This document shows positions 11,753-22,345 of a stretch of 64,000 nucleotides of DNA, in pieces. Every line of letters begins with the position of its first letter. Positions within the stretch are counted from its first letter, which is position 1. Made by a program: the position numbers and the translations under genes. The notes under the pieces were generated by a model. The model ran no database searches. It was not told the DNA's origin and was given only the letters and a program-made list of their open reading frames with translations. This stretch comes from Ipomoea triloba (taxonomy: Eukaryota > Streptophyta > Magnoliopsida > Solanales > Convolvulaceae): NCBI RefSeq assembly GCF_003576645.1, contig NC_044922.1, positions 15,279,839 through 15,343,838 on the forward strand, in the 5' to 3' direction.

Positions 11753-12686
11753 TGTGATACTGTAAATAGCATGTTGGCTAAATGTTGATAAATTAATTAT
11801 GAGTCCAGTACATGAATTACATGAAGATTAGGCTTTTTGGACCTACACGTATGAGGTCTTTTTGGACCTACACGTATGAGGTATATGAGAAGAGCTTAAT
11901 GCATGCAAATAAATGTAATGCATGGACCTACACGTATGAAGTATATGAGATGAGTTTAATACATGCAAATGAATGTAATGCATGTAAATGAAGCTTAGTC
12001 TACTGCACTGCATAAATTAAAAGGATGGGATGACATATTGGTTGAGATCAGATGACATATTCAAAGCCACATGTTCATACATTCAATTTCAGTACGTGGA
12101 AGGTTGAAATGAGGCTACAAATGTGGAAGAAATCAAGTGGAGCTACAGCCACACGTCCATATAATTATGATCCTAAGTCTCAGGAGTTTTTTTCCTATAA
12201 ATTGGCGTTGTGTAATAGCAATCAATTCGAAGTTTTCAGACACTATTGAAATAACATTCTACTTAGAAGAAAACTTCAACAAGATGAACGGAGGAAAATT
12301 CGAAGTGGCACGACTTCAACGATTAAGTTTGGAAAATCAGGTTCGTTACAATTTGTGTAATTTGTAGAATTATCCAAATTTGTAATTCGTTATTTTTCAG
12401 AAAGTTACTTACAAGATTAGTGGTTCAAATAGGTGTTAGTCCTAGTTTGTGTAATTCATTGAATCTTGTAAAGTGTAAAAACTTAGAGTTGCACTTGGCT
12501 GAAATATATTTTGGGCGTGGCCCCGCAGAATAGAAGGCAGTCTTCAACTGCATTATCAAATATCTGTGCTTATAATTATTTGTCTCTTATTCTGTTATAC
12601 CTTCCAAATATTATTCTTGATCGAGATCGGTTTTTGTGATATTTAAATTCGGTAGTGAACGTACATCCGTGCATTATAAACTAACA
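11753..12686 (+). repeat. 5' LTR of the Sirevirus-type element
   Basis: The 934-bp LTR begins TGTGATACTG after AAAGGGGGAGTT and ends CTAACA, giving canonical TGT...ACA ends. A TATA-like TATAAAT lies at about 12196. Near 11838-11990 there are tandem duplications: a 25-bp repeat of 'ggacctacacgtatgaggt' type and a ~60-bp repeat ending in 'aatgtaatgcatg', which look like duplicated U3 control sequence. Short ORFs inside are present in both LTRs and are not believed. Confidence 0.88.
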
Positions 12687-12688
12687 AT

Positions 12689-12700
12689 TGGTATCAGAGC
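12689..12700 (+). promoter_or_regulatory. Primer binding site (initiator Met tRNA)
   Basis: TGGTATCAGAGC begins two bases after the LTR end. It is complementary to the 3' end of plant initiator methionine tRNA, the usual primer for Copia elements. Confidence 0.95.
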
Positions 12701-12756
12701 AGTGTCGCTCAAATTACTAGCGAGATCCTAGGGATACTCTAGTTATATTTTGCAGG

Positions 12757-13509
12757 ATGGAAGAGGGGGCATCAATTTCGAGGCCTCCATTATTGAAAGG
12801 TGTCAGCAATTATGCCTTTTGGAAGGCGAGAATGAGGGTGTTCATAAAGTCGCTTGATGAGGAATGCTGGGACTCTATAGAAAATGGTTGGACCCCACCA
12901 ACGATCATCGAACAAAATGAGATAAAGAAAAAACCAGTGATCAGTTGGACATTTGAGGAGAAAAGGCCATCATCAGCAAACAACAGAGCCTTGAATGCAA
13001 TTCATAGTGCCATGAGTTCAGACCAATTTATGCTTATATCCGCCACAGATCGGGCAAAGGATGCATGGGACGCACTAGAAACTCACTTTGAAGGTACTGG
13101 GTCTGTGAAAGTATCCAAAATACAGATGCTCATGTCCCAATATGAGAGTCTACGGATGGAGGAAACAGAAACTGTCTCAGAGTTCAGTGCACGTGTCAAA
13201 AGCCTTACAAACAATGCTTTCAACCTAGGGGAGCCATTTGATGAAGAAAGGATGGTTCGTAAGGTGTTGCGGTCTCTACCTCCAAAGTTTAAAATGCAAG
13301 CAATTGCTATTAAACAATCTACAGACCTAAAAACACTCACACTAGATGCGTTGATGGGCAATCTTCAAACCTTCGAGATGGAATTAGACGAGGAAGACAA
13401 GTATTCGAAGAAAAACAAGGGAGTAGCTTTTGGTGTAACTACACAGAATACTGGCTCAGATTCTGAATCTGATGAGGCCATGGCACTGTTAACCAAGAAA
13501 TTTACATAG
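12757..13509 (+). CDS. gag: Copia gag (N-terminal part, ends at an in-frame stop)
   Basis: This is the capsid part of the polyprotein. The ATG at 12757 lies 56 bp after the PBS. It shows the Copia gag (UBN2/retrotran_gag) signature: LLKGVSNYAFWKARMRVFIK near the start, then AWDALETHFEG, and SLPPKF before the C-terminal linker. The frame ends at TAG (13507-13509), but the same frame continues without another stop into the CCHC zinc knuckle at 13624 and on into pol. The TAG therefore splits what should be one reading frame. Stop-codon suppression is known in SIRE1 at the pol/env-like junction, not within gag, so I read this stop as a mutation. Confidence 0.88.
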   Translation: MEEGASISRPPLLKGVSNYAFWKARMRVFIKSLDEECWDSIENGWTPPTIIEQNEIKKKPVISWTFEEKRPSSANNRALNAIHSAMSSDQFMLISATDRAKDAWDALETHFEGTGSVKVSKIQMLMSQYESLRMEETETVSEFSARVKSLTNNAFNLGEPFDEERMVRKVLRSLPPKFKMQAIAIKQSTDLKTLTLDALMGNLQTFEMELDEEDKYSKKNKGVAFGVTTQNTGSDSESDEAMALLTKKFT

Positions 13510-16500
13510 TTTCTGAAGAAGGCTAGAGGTCGAGGAAAGACGAGAGGATCAAACTCTAGAAATGAAGGAAGCAATCAAAAACCAAAAATTGTGGGTGTCG
13601 ACTACAAACAGAAGGGAATTCAGTGCTACGAATGTGGAGGCTATGGGCACGTGCAAGCAGACTGTGCTAACAACAAAGGAAAGAAATCCTTTACTCTCAC
13701 TTGGAGTGATACAGATGACTCCGACAAAGATACACAAGAGGAGCAACAAACCAACTTTGTGGCATTTCATGGTAATATATATCACCCAGACGATATAGAA
13801 GAACGAGCTAACTTTGAAAAATTCTTCAAGTGTGCAGATCAAGAAGAACCAGAGCTCAAGGAAGTGTCATGTCACGAGGATGACTCTCAATCAGAAGATG
13901 AAGATGGTCTAGCAAAAGCATATGAAGAACTGTGCCTAAGTTGGGTTGAGGTAAGTAAATTAAATCGTTCTTTGCTTAAAGATGCTAAGAATCTTGAAGA
14001 AGAAAATCTGAAACTGAAATCTTTGGTAAAAGTTCTTGAAAACGAGATAAGAACAAAAGATTCTAGTGAAAGATCTTTACAAAAGGAACTGGAGCACTTG
14101 AGGAAACAAGTCCGGATGCTGAACACGGGTACCGACAAGTTAGAGGAGATACTAAGAACAGATGGACAATCTTTGACCAAAATAGGGTTGGGATATGTTG
14201 AAGGAAGAACCAATCAGTCAAAGACTACCTGGTTGAGAGAAAAGACAATAGAGGTAAGGAAAAACACTAATCATCGTTACAATAAAAGTTGTTTTAGATG
14301 TAACAAACGAGGGCATAGTTGGAGGTGGTGTAAAGCACTAGAACTAAAACTAAAAAAAATGTGGAGACCCAAGATCACATGTATGGCAACAAAAATTTCA
14401 ATGTCAGCTAGCGTGTCATCAACATGGTACTTCGACAGCGGGTGCTCCAGACACATGACTGGACACAAAGGGTATTTGACAATTGTAACATATGCACATG
14501 ATGGCCATGTCACTTTCGGTGACGGAGAGAAAGGAGAAATCATTGGACGAGGAACGCTCGACACAGAAGGTATGCTTAAACTTGAAAATGTCTTTTTGGT
14601 AGAAGGTCTAAAAGCCAACCTAATTAGCATAAGTCAATTATGTGATCAAAACTTGCTTGTTAGTTTTACCAAGAAAAAATGCAAAGTGTTTGATACTCAA
14701 CAAACATGTGTTATGGAAGGGATTAGAACAGCTGATAATTGTTATATGATCAAATCTGTGCTCATGTGTAATAGTGTCACAACCAATGAATGCACAAATT
14801 GGCATTACAAACTTGGGCATTTAAATTATCATGACATGGAAAAGTTAGGTAAAGCTGGGGCAGTCAGAGGACTTCCAAACCTCACAATCACGAAGAAATC
14901 TCAACTGTGTGGACCATGTCAAGAAGGCAAGCAAACCAGAGTGCATCATAAAAGGTTAGTACACATTTCTACTACTAGAATTCTTGAACTACTACACATG
15001 GACCTAATTGGTCCAACTCAAGTAGAGAGTCTAGGAGGAAAAAAATATGTGTTGGTATGTGTGGATGATTTTTCACGCTTTACATGGATTGACTTCTTAA
15101 AAGAAAAATTTGACACTTTTACTGCCTTTGAAAAAATCTGTTTGAGATTACAAAGAGAAAAGGAGGCACAGATTGTGAAAATCATCAGGATAAAAAGTGA
15201 CCACGGTAGGGAATTTGAAAATAATTCTTTTAGTAACTTCTGTGACAAAACTGGCATACAACATGAATTTTCTGCTCCTAAAACACCGCAACAGAACGGG
15301 CTAGTGGAAAGAAAAAATAGAACTCTACAAGAGATGGCAAGAGTAATGCTACTCACTAAAAACATCTCTCAGAGATTCTGGGCTGAAGCAATGAGTACAG
15401 CATGTCACATCACAAATAGGGTAATTTTAAGATCAGGTACTAAACTTACCCCCTATGAACTGTGGAAAGGGAGAACCCCGAATCTAAAGTATTTTCATGT
15501 GTTTGGAAGTACATGTTACATTTTGAATGACAGGGAACAAAGAGGCAAGTTTGATGCTAAAAGCGACGAAGGAATTTTCTTAGGATACTCAACACATAGC
15601 AAAGCCTATAGAGTATTTAACAAGAGAACCAAGTCCATCATGGAATCAACAAATGTGGTGGTTGATGATCATGTGAGCAATAAACATGATGACGATGATG
15701 AAGAAGCACATGAACAGACAGCATGCTTGAGAGAAACATCAGAAAAGGCAGAAGAAAATGCATCGTCAACCGAAAATATGGAACACAAAGACAGCTCAGA
15801 CATAATTCCATCCACAAGAATTCAGAAAAATCACCCAATTGACAATGTGATTGGTGAAATCACATCAGGGGTTAGAACAAGGGGCAAAGAAAAGAAAAAC
15901 TATCGTGAGATGATAGGCTACTCGTGCTACATCTCAATGATAGAACCAAAAAATGTGTGTGAAGCCCTTAAAGATGAGTGTTGGATACATGCCATGCAAG
16001 AGGAACTACTCCAATTCGAAAGGAATGAGGTATGGGACTTAGTACCGAGACCTGAGAATGTAAATGTCATTGGTACTAAATGGATTTTCAGGAACAAATC
16101 AGACGAAAATGGAATAGTCGTCAGAAATAAAGCTCGTTTGGTAGCACAAGGGTATTCACAGATGGAAGGCATTGATTTCGAAGAAACATTTGCACCAGTG
16201 GCAAGACTAGAATCTATCAGACTTCTCATCTCCATCGCATGTTCACTAGGGTTCAAATTACAACAAATGGATGTCAAGACAGCGTTCCTAAACGGATATC
16301 TCAAAGAAGAAGTATATGTTGCACAACCTAAAGGGTTTGAAAGCTCAAAACATCCAGACCATGTGTACAAGCTAAAGAAAGCTTTTTATGGACTAAAGCA
16401 AGCACCTAGGGCATGGTATGAAAGGCTTACTGAGTACCTAATCAAGAAAGGATATACAAGGGGAAGTGTCGATAAGACACTGTTCATCAAAAGGTATGAT

Positions 16501-17468
16501 TCTGATATTATAATTGCTCAAGTTTATGTTGATGATATTGTGTTTGGATCAACATCTGCAAGTCATGCTAACAATTTTGTGAATCTCATGCAAGAAGAAT
16601 TTGAAATGAGCATGGTAGGTGAACTGTCCTACTTTCTAGGTCTGCAGATCAAACAAACTTCTGAAGGTATGTTTGTCTCACAAACGAAATACGCTAACAA
16701 TCTTGTAAAACGATTTGGACTCGACACTTCTAAATGTGTACGAACTCCATTTCCCACACACACGAGACTGCAGAGAGATGAAGTAGGTAAAAGTGTTGAC
16801 ACAAGTCTATATCGAAGCATGATAGGCAGTTTGTTATATCTAACTGCGAGTCGCCCCGACATTAGCTTCAGTGTTGGAGCCTGTGCTCGATACCAGGCAG
16901 ATCCCAAGGAATCACACCTGATTGTTGTAAAACGTATCATAAAATACGTAAAAGGCACTGTAAATTTAGGTATTTGGTACTCAAATAGATCAAACACTCA
17001 ACTTGTTGGTTTTACAGATGCAGACTGGCTGGAAATATAGATGACCGGAAAAGTACATCAGGAGGCTGTTTTTACCTAGGTTCAAATTTAATATCTTGGT
17101 TAAGCAAAAAACAAAACTCCATATCCTTGTCAACTGCAGAAGTAGAATATATAGCTGCAGGGAGTAGTTGTGCTCAATTACTCTGGATGAAACAAATGCT
17201 GGCAGATTATGGTCTTTCACAGGAAGTCATTACATTATACTGTGATAATTCGAGCGCTATCAGCATCACAAAAAATCCCGTATTACACTCCAGAACAAAA
17301 CACATAGACATTCGGCATCATTTCATTCGGGAGCTTGTAGAAGACAAAATCATTTGCCTGGAATATGTTCATACAGAAAACCAACTTGCTGATGTTTTCA
17401 CAAAAGCCTTGGATGGCAACAGGTTTGAAACTCTCAGGCACAAACTGGGATTGTGTACATTATGTTAA
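13510..17468 (+). pseudogene. pol: Copia pol (knuckles, protease, integrase, RT, RNase H), frameshifted
   Basis: The order is: CCHC knuckle 13624-13665; a coiled-coil-prone stretch about 13910-14180; a second CCHC 14290-14331; protease with DSG at 14434-14442; integrase zinc finger near 14800 and catalytic Asp 15001, Asp 15199 and Glu 15307 (D35E spacing); reverse transcriptase with YVDD at 16525-16536; RNase H to the TAA at 17466-17468. The frame from the gag start is kept until about 17028. There one G appears to be missing after the ADW motif, giving a TAG at 17038-17040, and the rest of RNase H follows in the next frame (17041-17468). All catalytic motifs up to RT look intact. A second knuckle plus coiled coil between gag and protease fits Sireviruses. 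Confidence 0.93.
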
Positions 17469-17944
17469 TTCATATTTAAAAAAAAAGGGGGTTTAAAAAA
17501 AATCTTTTTCGTTTATTGTTTTTTTTCTCTCAAACATCTCTTTTTCTACTCTTTGTCTACATATCGCACTAACTTTCACATTAATATATTGTGTTATTTT
17601 TCCTTTTAGTTATTAGTGTACAGTATGTTTAGTTTTTGTTAGGATCTAAAATAGCTTTTATTCCTTTTAGTTTTTAATGTTATAAAACAAAAAAATGGTT
17701 CACGGTATTTATTTTGCTTCTATTCCTTTTAGTTTTCTTTAATTTATTATCTTTTCTTTTGACAGATTCTCTCCCTTTGATATACATATATATATCTATA
17801 TTAGTTTGTTTGTTAGACTTCTTTGCTTTATTTTAGGCCTTTCGTTCTCTTTTCATTACTATTTAAATCTAACCCACATTCATGCGTATGTACAAATCAT
17901 TTTCTTTCTTGATAGTTGTTTAAAACAGATTACTCGTCTCTTCC
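17469..17944 (+). other. Pol/env-like intergenic spacer with polypurine motif
   Basis: This T-rich stretch carries A(9)GGGGG at about 17477-17491. Sireviruses are known to repeat polypurine tracts outside the priming site. Several 'ttccttttagtt' copies lie at 17600-17740. No ORF is present. Confidence 0.6.
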
Positions 17945-19282
17945 ATGGCTCCTAACCTACAACTCAGCCTGGGAAACATAAACACAGAAAAAACAAATGA
18001 GAGTAGCTCTGGGAAGGAAACCGCCACTACTACCAATGACAAAATCACAGGTGGTTCAATCTCTCAAACCTCTTATCCGTTTGCGTACAGCCCGAAACCC
18101 ACATACAAAGCGGTTGAAAACTATTCATCCTTTCCCAAGGAAAATCTACTGGATGTGCATGCTGCCAAAGCCGAAGAACAACGACTAAGTATCCCTGTCT
18201 ATCCTCACCGAATGACTCGGTCTGCCACCAAGCGCCATCAGGAAGCATTATTAAAATCCATCCCGGTCAACTACTCTGTTTCAGATGCATCAAGAATTTT
18301 TTTCACTGATGACCTAAAACCTGTGTTCGATCTCATGATACAAAAAAATTTTATCTGCCAACGGAAACTTCTTCTAGATGAGTTTAGCCTACACCCTGGA
18401 GTCACAGGGTTACTTGAAAAAGTTGGTCTGTCGCAAACTATTGGCAGAATTGATAGGTTTGTGAAAATAGTGGTATGTGAATTTTACACAAGCCTAGTAC
18501 CGGAATTGGTTCAACAAGGGAAGGTTTTTCTACGAGGAAGGTTTTATGATTTTAATCCGACCGTGATTAATTCCCTATTTGATTCACCAAATATAAATGA
18601 TGACTATCAAGAGGATTTAGACATCGTGGCATATGAATTGACGGGTGGGATCAAGCATTTGTGGACAACTAAAGATACTGTGCAATCAGCCATTCTCACT
18701 CCGACATATGCATTGTTGCATAAAGTTGCCCTGCATAATTGGATGCCAACAAAACACAAAAGCTATGTCAAAGCGTCATTAGCTGTGTTTTTGCACAAAA
18801 TTGCAAATGGCGTAAAAATTAACTTAGGGAAGCTTTTGTTTGATCAAGTGCTTGACGCTCGGGATGGCAAACAAAGGAGAAAGGAACTCATTTTACCTAA
18901 CATGATTTTTAATTTGCTTGTTATGCAGGGATTCCAAGTCAATAAAGATGATTGTTTTGAGACGGAGGTCGTACCAATTAAAGTGGACTCACGCTTACTA
19001 GTCCATGATCATGCCGAGGACATTGGAGTTACGAAGTTTACAACATCGTTTCCTATGAGTCATCGAATTATTAGTTTCCTTCACGAAGAATTGAAATGGA
19101 TTGCTGATCAACAAGAAATGCTACAAGCTAGAGAAAAGATTATTAATGCTTTCTTGTCCTCACTATTATGGGACTCTGCTGCACCTGCCAGGCCCTCGCA
19201 CCATCCTGCTGACTCATCTGCCTCCAATCCAGGTTATACACCGCTAGCACCGGGTGACACCACTAAATCTCGCGTTGCTTGA
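17945..19282 (+). CDS. Sirevirus env-like ORF (putative plant transposon protein domain)
   Basis: This is an uninterrupted 445-codon ORF. The first ~120 residues are Ser/Thr/Lys-rich. A middle part follows that resembles the 'putative plant transposon protein' family found in Sirevirus third ORFs and plant gene-like repeats, with LVQQGKVFLRGRFYDFNP and NSLFDSPN. There is a helical region near residues 370-400 and a Pro/Ser/Ala-rich tail. I see no signal peptide and no clear membrane segment, so 'env-like' describes its position, not a shown function. It is separated from pol by ~480 bp and would need its own expression route (spliced or internal transcript). Its integrity, when pol carries breaks, suggests recent insertion rather than proven function. 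Confidence 0.85.
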   Translation: MAPNLQLSLGNINTEKTNESSSGKETATTTNDKITGGSISQTSYPFAYSPKPTYKAVENYSSFPKENLLDVHAAKAEEQRLSIPVYPHRMTRSATKRHQEALLKSIPVNYSVSDASRIFFTDDLKPVFDLMIQKNFICQRKLLLDEFSLHPGVTGLLEKVGLSQTIGRIDRFVKIVVCEFYTSLVPELVQQGKVFLRGRFYDFNPTVINSLFDSPNINDDYQEDLDIVAYELTGGIKHLWTTKDTVQSAILTPTYALLHKVALHNWMPTKHKSYVKASLAVFLHKIANGVKINLGKLLFDQVLDARDGKQRRKELILPNMIFNLLVMQGFQVNKDDCFETEVVPIKVDSRLLVHDHAEDIGVTKFTTSFPMSHRIISFLHEELKWIADQQEMLQAREKIINAFLSSLLWDSAAPARPSHHPADSSASNPGYTPLAPGDTTKSRVA

Positions 19283-20111
19283 TTCCCACTCTCCAAATGG
19301 TAATCGTTGATCTGTTTCGTTTGAAAGTCAAATATAGTTGGTATGCCAATAATTTCTTCTAGTTTCAATAAACTCTTCCGATGTGACTAGATGTAGATGT
19401 TGATATTGCTAGGGCACCTTACATTTGCTCCGTATATTGAATTTGTATGCATGTATGCCAAGCCGTCAACAAATTCCTACTGACACTCTTGCAATGAGTA
19501 TTTTATTTGAAATACCAAACAATCAAGACAAATGTGCCACCTCTGTTTACAGCCATATACCTACTTCCTTTTGCGTTGTGACCGAGGATTAGTCGGGTGG
19601 ACCTGGACCGTTAAACGGACAGAGAAAGACCCGGACACCTCAAAGAAATCGAAAAAAAAAATGACAAAAGTCCAAAATTGTTCTTCTAGCGCTTGCGCTT
19701 CCATGGCAAATCAAATTTTCTTTGCATGTTGACCATGCTACATGAACCCCCCCACGTACACATCCCATGCAGCATGATAATTCCACATACTCATGAAACT
19801 CTCACATATACAGCTTCAAGTTTGAAAAAAAAAAAATTCAAAGGCTTGCTCTATATATTGTCGTACATCTATCACAATCTCACAAATTCATAGCTACAAA
19901 TTCATTGCGGTTTTTTTGTTTGGTCGCTTTCTAAGTGATACTCTATCTAGTTACATTCGATGCATTTATTGTTCGTGATAGAAATTTATGGCTTCCTACT
20001 TGATTTTGCCTCGAAAGTGGTGTTTTTGGCACCTGTTCATCAAAAGGGGGAGAACGTTCTACTCAGGGGGAGCACAATTAATTTTGATCAACATATGCCA
20101 AAGGGGGAGTT
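19283..20111 (+). other. Sirevirus 3' internal non-coding region with polypurine tracts
   Basis: No ORF is supported. The 3' part (from 19662) is the segment repeated outside the left LTR. AAAAGGGGGAG occurs at about 20042-20052, CAGGGGGAGC near 20064-20072, and the priming tract AAAGGGGGAG at 20100-20109 lies two bases before the LTR. Confidence 0.8.
20099..20109 (+). promoter_or_regulatory. Polypurine tract (plus-strand priming site)
   Basis: CAAAGGGGGAG lies immediately upstream of the LTR start TGTGATAC and is the strongest purine run there. Confidence 0.88.
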
Positions 20112-21045
20112 TGTGATACTGTAAATAGCATGTTGGCTAAATGTTGATAAATTAATTATGAGTCCAGTACATGAATTACATGAAGATTAGGCTTTTTGGA
20201 CCTACACGTATGAGGTCTTTTTGGACCTACACGTATGAGGTATATGAGAAGAGCTTAATGCATGCAAATAAATGTAATGCATGGACCTACACATATGAAG
20301 TATATGCGATGAGTTTAATACATGCAAATAAATGTAATGCATGTAAATGAAGCTTAGTCTACTGCACTGCATAAATTAAAAGGATGGGATGACATATTGG
20401 TTGAGATCAGATGACATATTCAAAGCCACATGTTCATACATTCAATTTCAGTACGTGGAAGGTTGAAATGAGGCTACAAATGTGGAAGAAATCAAGTGGA
20501 GCTACAGCCACACGTCCATATAATTATGATCCTAAGTCTCAGGAGTTTTTTTCCTATAAATTGGCGTTGTGTAATAGCAATCAATTCGAAGTTTTCAGAC
20601 ACTATTGAAATAACATTCTACTTAGAAGAAAACTTCAACAAGCTGAACGGAGGAAAATTCGAAGTGGCACGACTTCAACGATTAAGTTTGGAAAATCAGG
20701 TTCGTTACAATTTGTGTAATTTGTAGAATTATCCAAAATTGTAATTCGTTATTTTTCAGAAAGTTACTTACAAGATTAGTGGTTCAAATAGGTGTTAGTC
20801 CTAGTTTGTGTAATTCATTGAATCTTGTAAAGTGTAAAAACTTAGAGTTGCACTTGGCTGAAAAGTATTTTGGGCGTGGCCCCGCAGAATAGAAGGCAGT
20901 CTTCAACTGCGTTATCAAATATCTGTGCTTATAATTATTTGTCTCTTATTCTGCTATACCTTCCAAATATTATTCTTGATCGAGATCGGTTTTTGTGATA
21001 TTTAAATTCGGTAGTGAACGTACATCCGTGCATTATAAACTAACA
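20112..21045 (+). repeat. 3' LTR of the Sirevirus-type element
   Basis: This 934-bp copy of 11753-12686 begins TGTGATACTG and ends CTAACA. Differences by eye include a G-to-A in the third 'cctacacgtatg', an A-to-C shortly after, and two adjacent changes in 'ggctgaaa..tatttt'. The flank to the right is unrelated to the left flank. Confidence 0.9.
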
Positions 21046-21554
21046 GTTTATAATTAAAGTTCCTCTTTGTAATTAGAATGGTTACTTACCCTGTAATTTT
21101 TTTCTACACCATAACTTAATGGTTAATTGTACCATTCATTGAGCAGAGCGTGGAGGGCGGCAGTGTGGGATGCGGGGTCGCCGGCGTCAAGCAGTGCACA
21201 ACGGCGGAATGGCTCTGAATCGTAATTGGCGGCGTCGTTCTTGAACTAGACGCCGTGGACCATCGCTGCAACTCTTGCAAGAAGGAAGAAGAACGACGAG
21301 TTGCAAGAAGGAAGAAGTAGAACGACGAAGAAGGGAGGAGAACGGAGAAGAAGGAAGAGCATGAAATGACCAATTTGCCCCCATTATTAAATAATTAAAA
21401 ATGGTTTATATTTTTCCGGCGACGTTTGGCCGGTGATTTAATCGGATGGACCAAATGTGTTAAAATTTGCATAGTTAAGGTACTAAATTATTAGTTTTTA
21501 AAGTCGTGTATTGAAATTAACAAGACTCCAATAGTCATAGGACCAAAAGTGTAA

Positions 21555-21560
<6 letters not shown>
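21046..21560. other. Unrecognised non-coding DNA right of the Copia element
   Basis: A GC-richer, (GAAGAA)-rich part (21140-21360) is followed by 'ggaccaaatgtgtt' and 'ggaccaaaagtgtaattaatt', a wording common in plant dispersed repeats. Reverse-strand ORFs here are low complexity and unconvincing. I cannot name the element. Confidence 0.4.

Positions 21561-21622
<62 letters not shown>
21561..21622. repeat. (TA)n(CA)n compound microsatellite
   Basis: About 48 bp of TA is followed by about 14 bp of CA. Confidence 0.95.
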
Positions 21623-21623
<1 letters not shown>

Positions 21624-21723
21624 TTTATGGTCTCAGCAAAACTAATTGTTTTCTAAAAATGAAAAAAAAAAAAACTCGAAAGGAAATTATAATAATAATT
21701 ACCAAAAAAAAAAGAAAGAACTA

Positions 21724-22345
21724 GGCTATGTTTGGCAAACCGAGCTGAAAAGGTAACTGAAAGCTGAAAAGTAGCTGAAAGCTTAAAAGCTATAAGCTCG
21801 AAGCTGAAATCTGAAAAGCTGTTATGCTTAAAAGTGTTTGGTAAATTAGCTTTTTGATAAGCTGATAAATGTAAAAAGACTAAAAAAGATATCTTCATAA
21901 AATTTAAATATTTTTGTTTACATATTAAAATATAAAATAATGAAATCAATATATTTTAATAAAATATAAAGTAAGAACATATATTTGAAAATATATAAAG
22001 TAAAACAAAATGTTTATAATTCATAAAATTAGTTCATACAAAAACGCTACTGTTCAAACACAAATGTCAAATTAAAATTACAACGAAACATATTGAAGAG
22101 AAAAATGCCAAAAGAGTTTTAATTGGGGGGAGTAAGGGATGTCATTTATTTAAAATAATAAGAATAAAGATGAAAAAAAGTTAAGAAGCTACTAGCTTAT
22201 TTTTGAAAAGCTACTTAAAGTAACTTATCAAAATAAGCTTTTATTTTAAGCTACTAGCTTATTTTGAGAACATTACCAAACAAAGCTTATAGCTTATTAA
22301 TAGCTTAAAATAAGTTATAAATTGTTAAATAAGCTCGGGCAAATA
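21724..22345. mobile_element. hAT-like MITE (approximate ends)
   Basis: The ends are 'ggctatgtttggcaaaccgagct' (read as GGCTATGTTTGGC then CCGAGCT) and, in reverse, GGTCTCTATTTGC then CCGAGCTTA. The interior near both ends is full of AGCT-type words ('agctgaaaagtagctgaaag', 'aagctactagctta'), as in hAT-derived MITEs of eudicots. There is no transposase. It interrupts a dispersed A-rich repeat whose uninterrupted form is near 23640-23750. Confidence 0.6.

Larger units (their letters stand above)
11753..21045 (+). mobile_element. Sirevirus-type Ty1/Copia LTR retrotransposon
   Basis: The element is LTR, PBS, gag, pol (protease, integrase, RT, RNase H), env-like ORF, polypurine tract, LTR. The Copia order (integrase before RT), the extra ORF after pol and the repeated GGGGGAG polypurine motifs are hallmarks of the Sirevirus (SIRE1-like) lineage. 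By eye the two 934-bp LTRs differ at about nine positions (~1%) with no length change, so insertion was recent: about 0.4 million years if 1.3e-8 substitutions per site per year applies. No target-site duplication is seen (gagtt before, gttta after), which fits the tandem structure on the left. A stop in gag and a frameshift in RNase H make this copy non-autonomous. Confidence 0.93.

Noticed and set aside
12052..12367. Short ORFs inside the LTR (also 20411-20726)
   Set aside because: Present only because both LTRs share sequence; no similarity to known proteins and overlapping frames.
11301..12686. A 1386-bp 5' LTR beginning TG(G/A)CAAAAGTCC
   Set aside because: The direct repeat does start there, but a perfect polypurine tract (AAAGGGGGAG) lies inside it just before TGTGATAC. 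TGT...ACA ends and the primer site fit a 934-bp LTR instead.
13887..16997. Reverse-strand ORFs under gag-pol
   Set aside because: Antisense shadows of the polyprotein frame, which carries all family motifs.
21116..21384. Reverse Ser/Phe-rich ORFs
   Set aside because: They arise from a GAAGAA-rich stretch; low complexity and overlapping alternatives.
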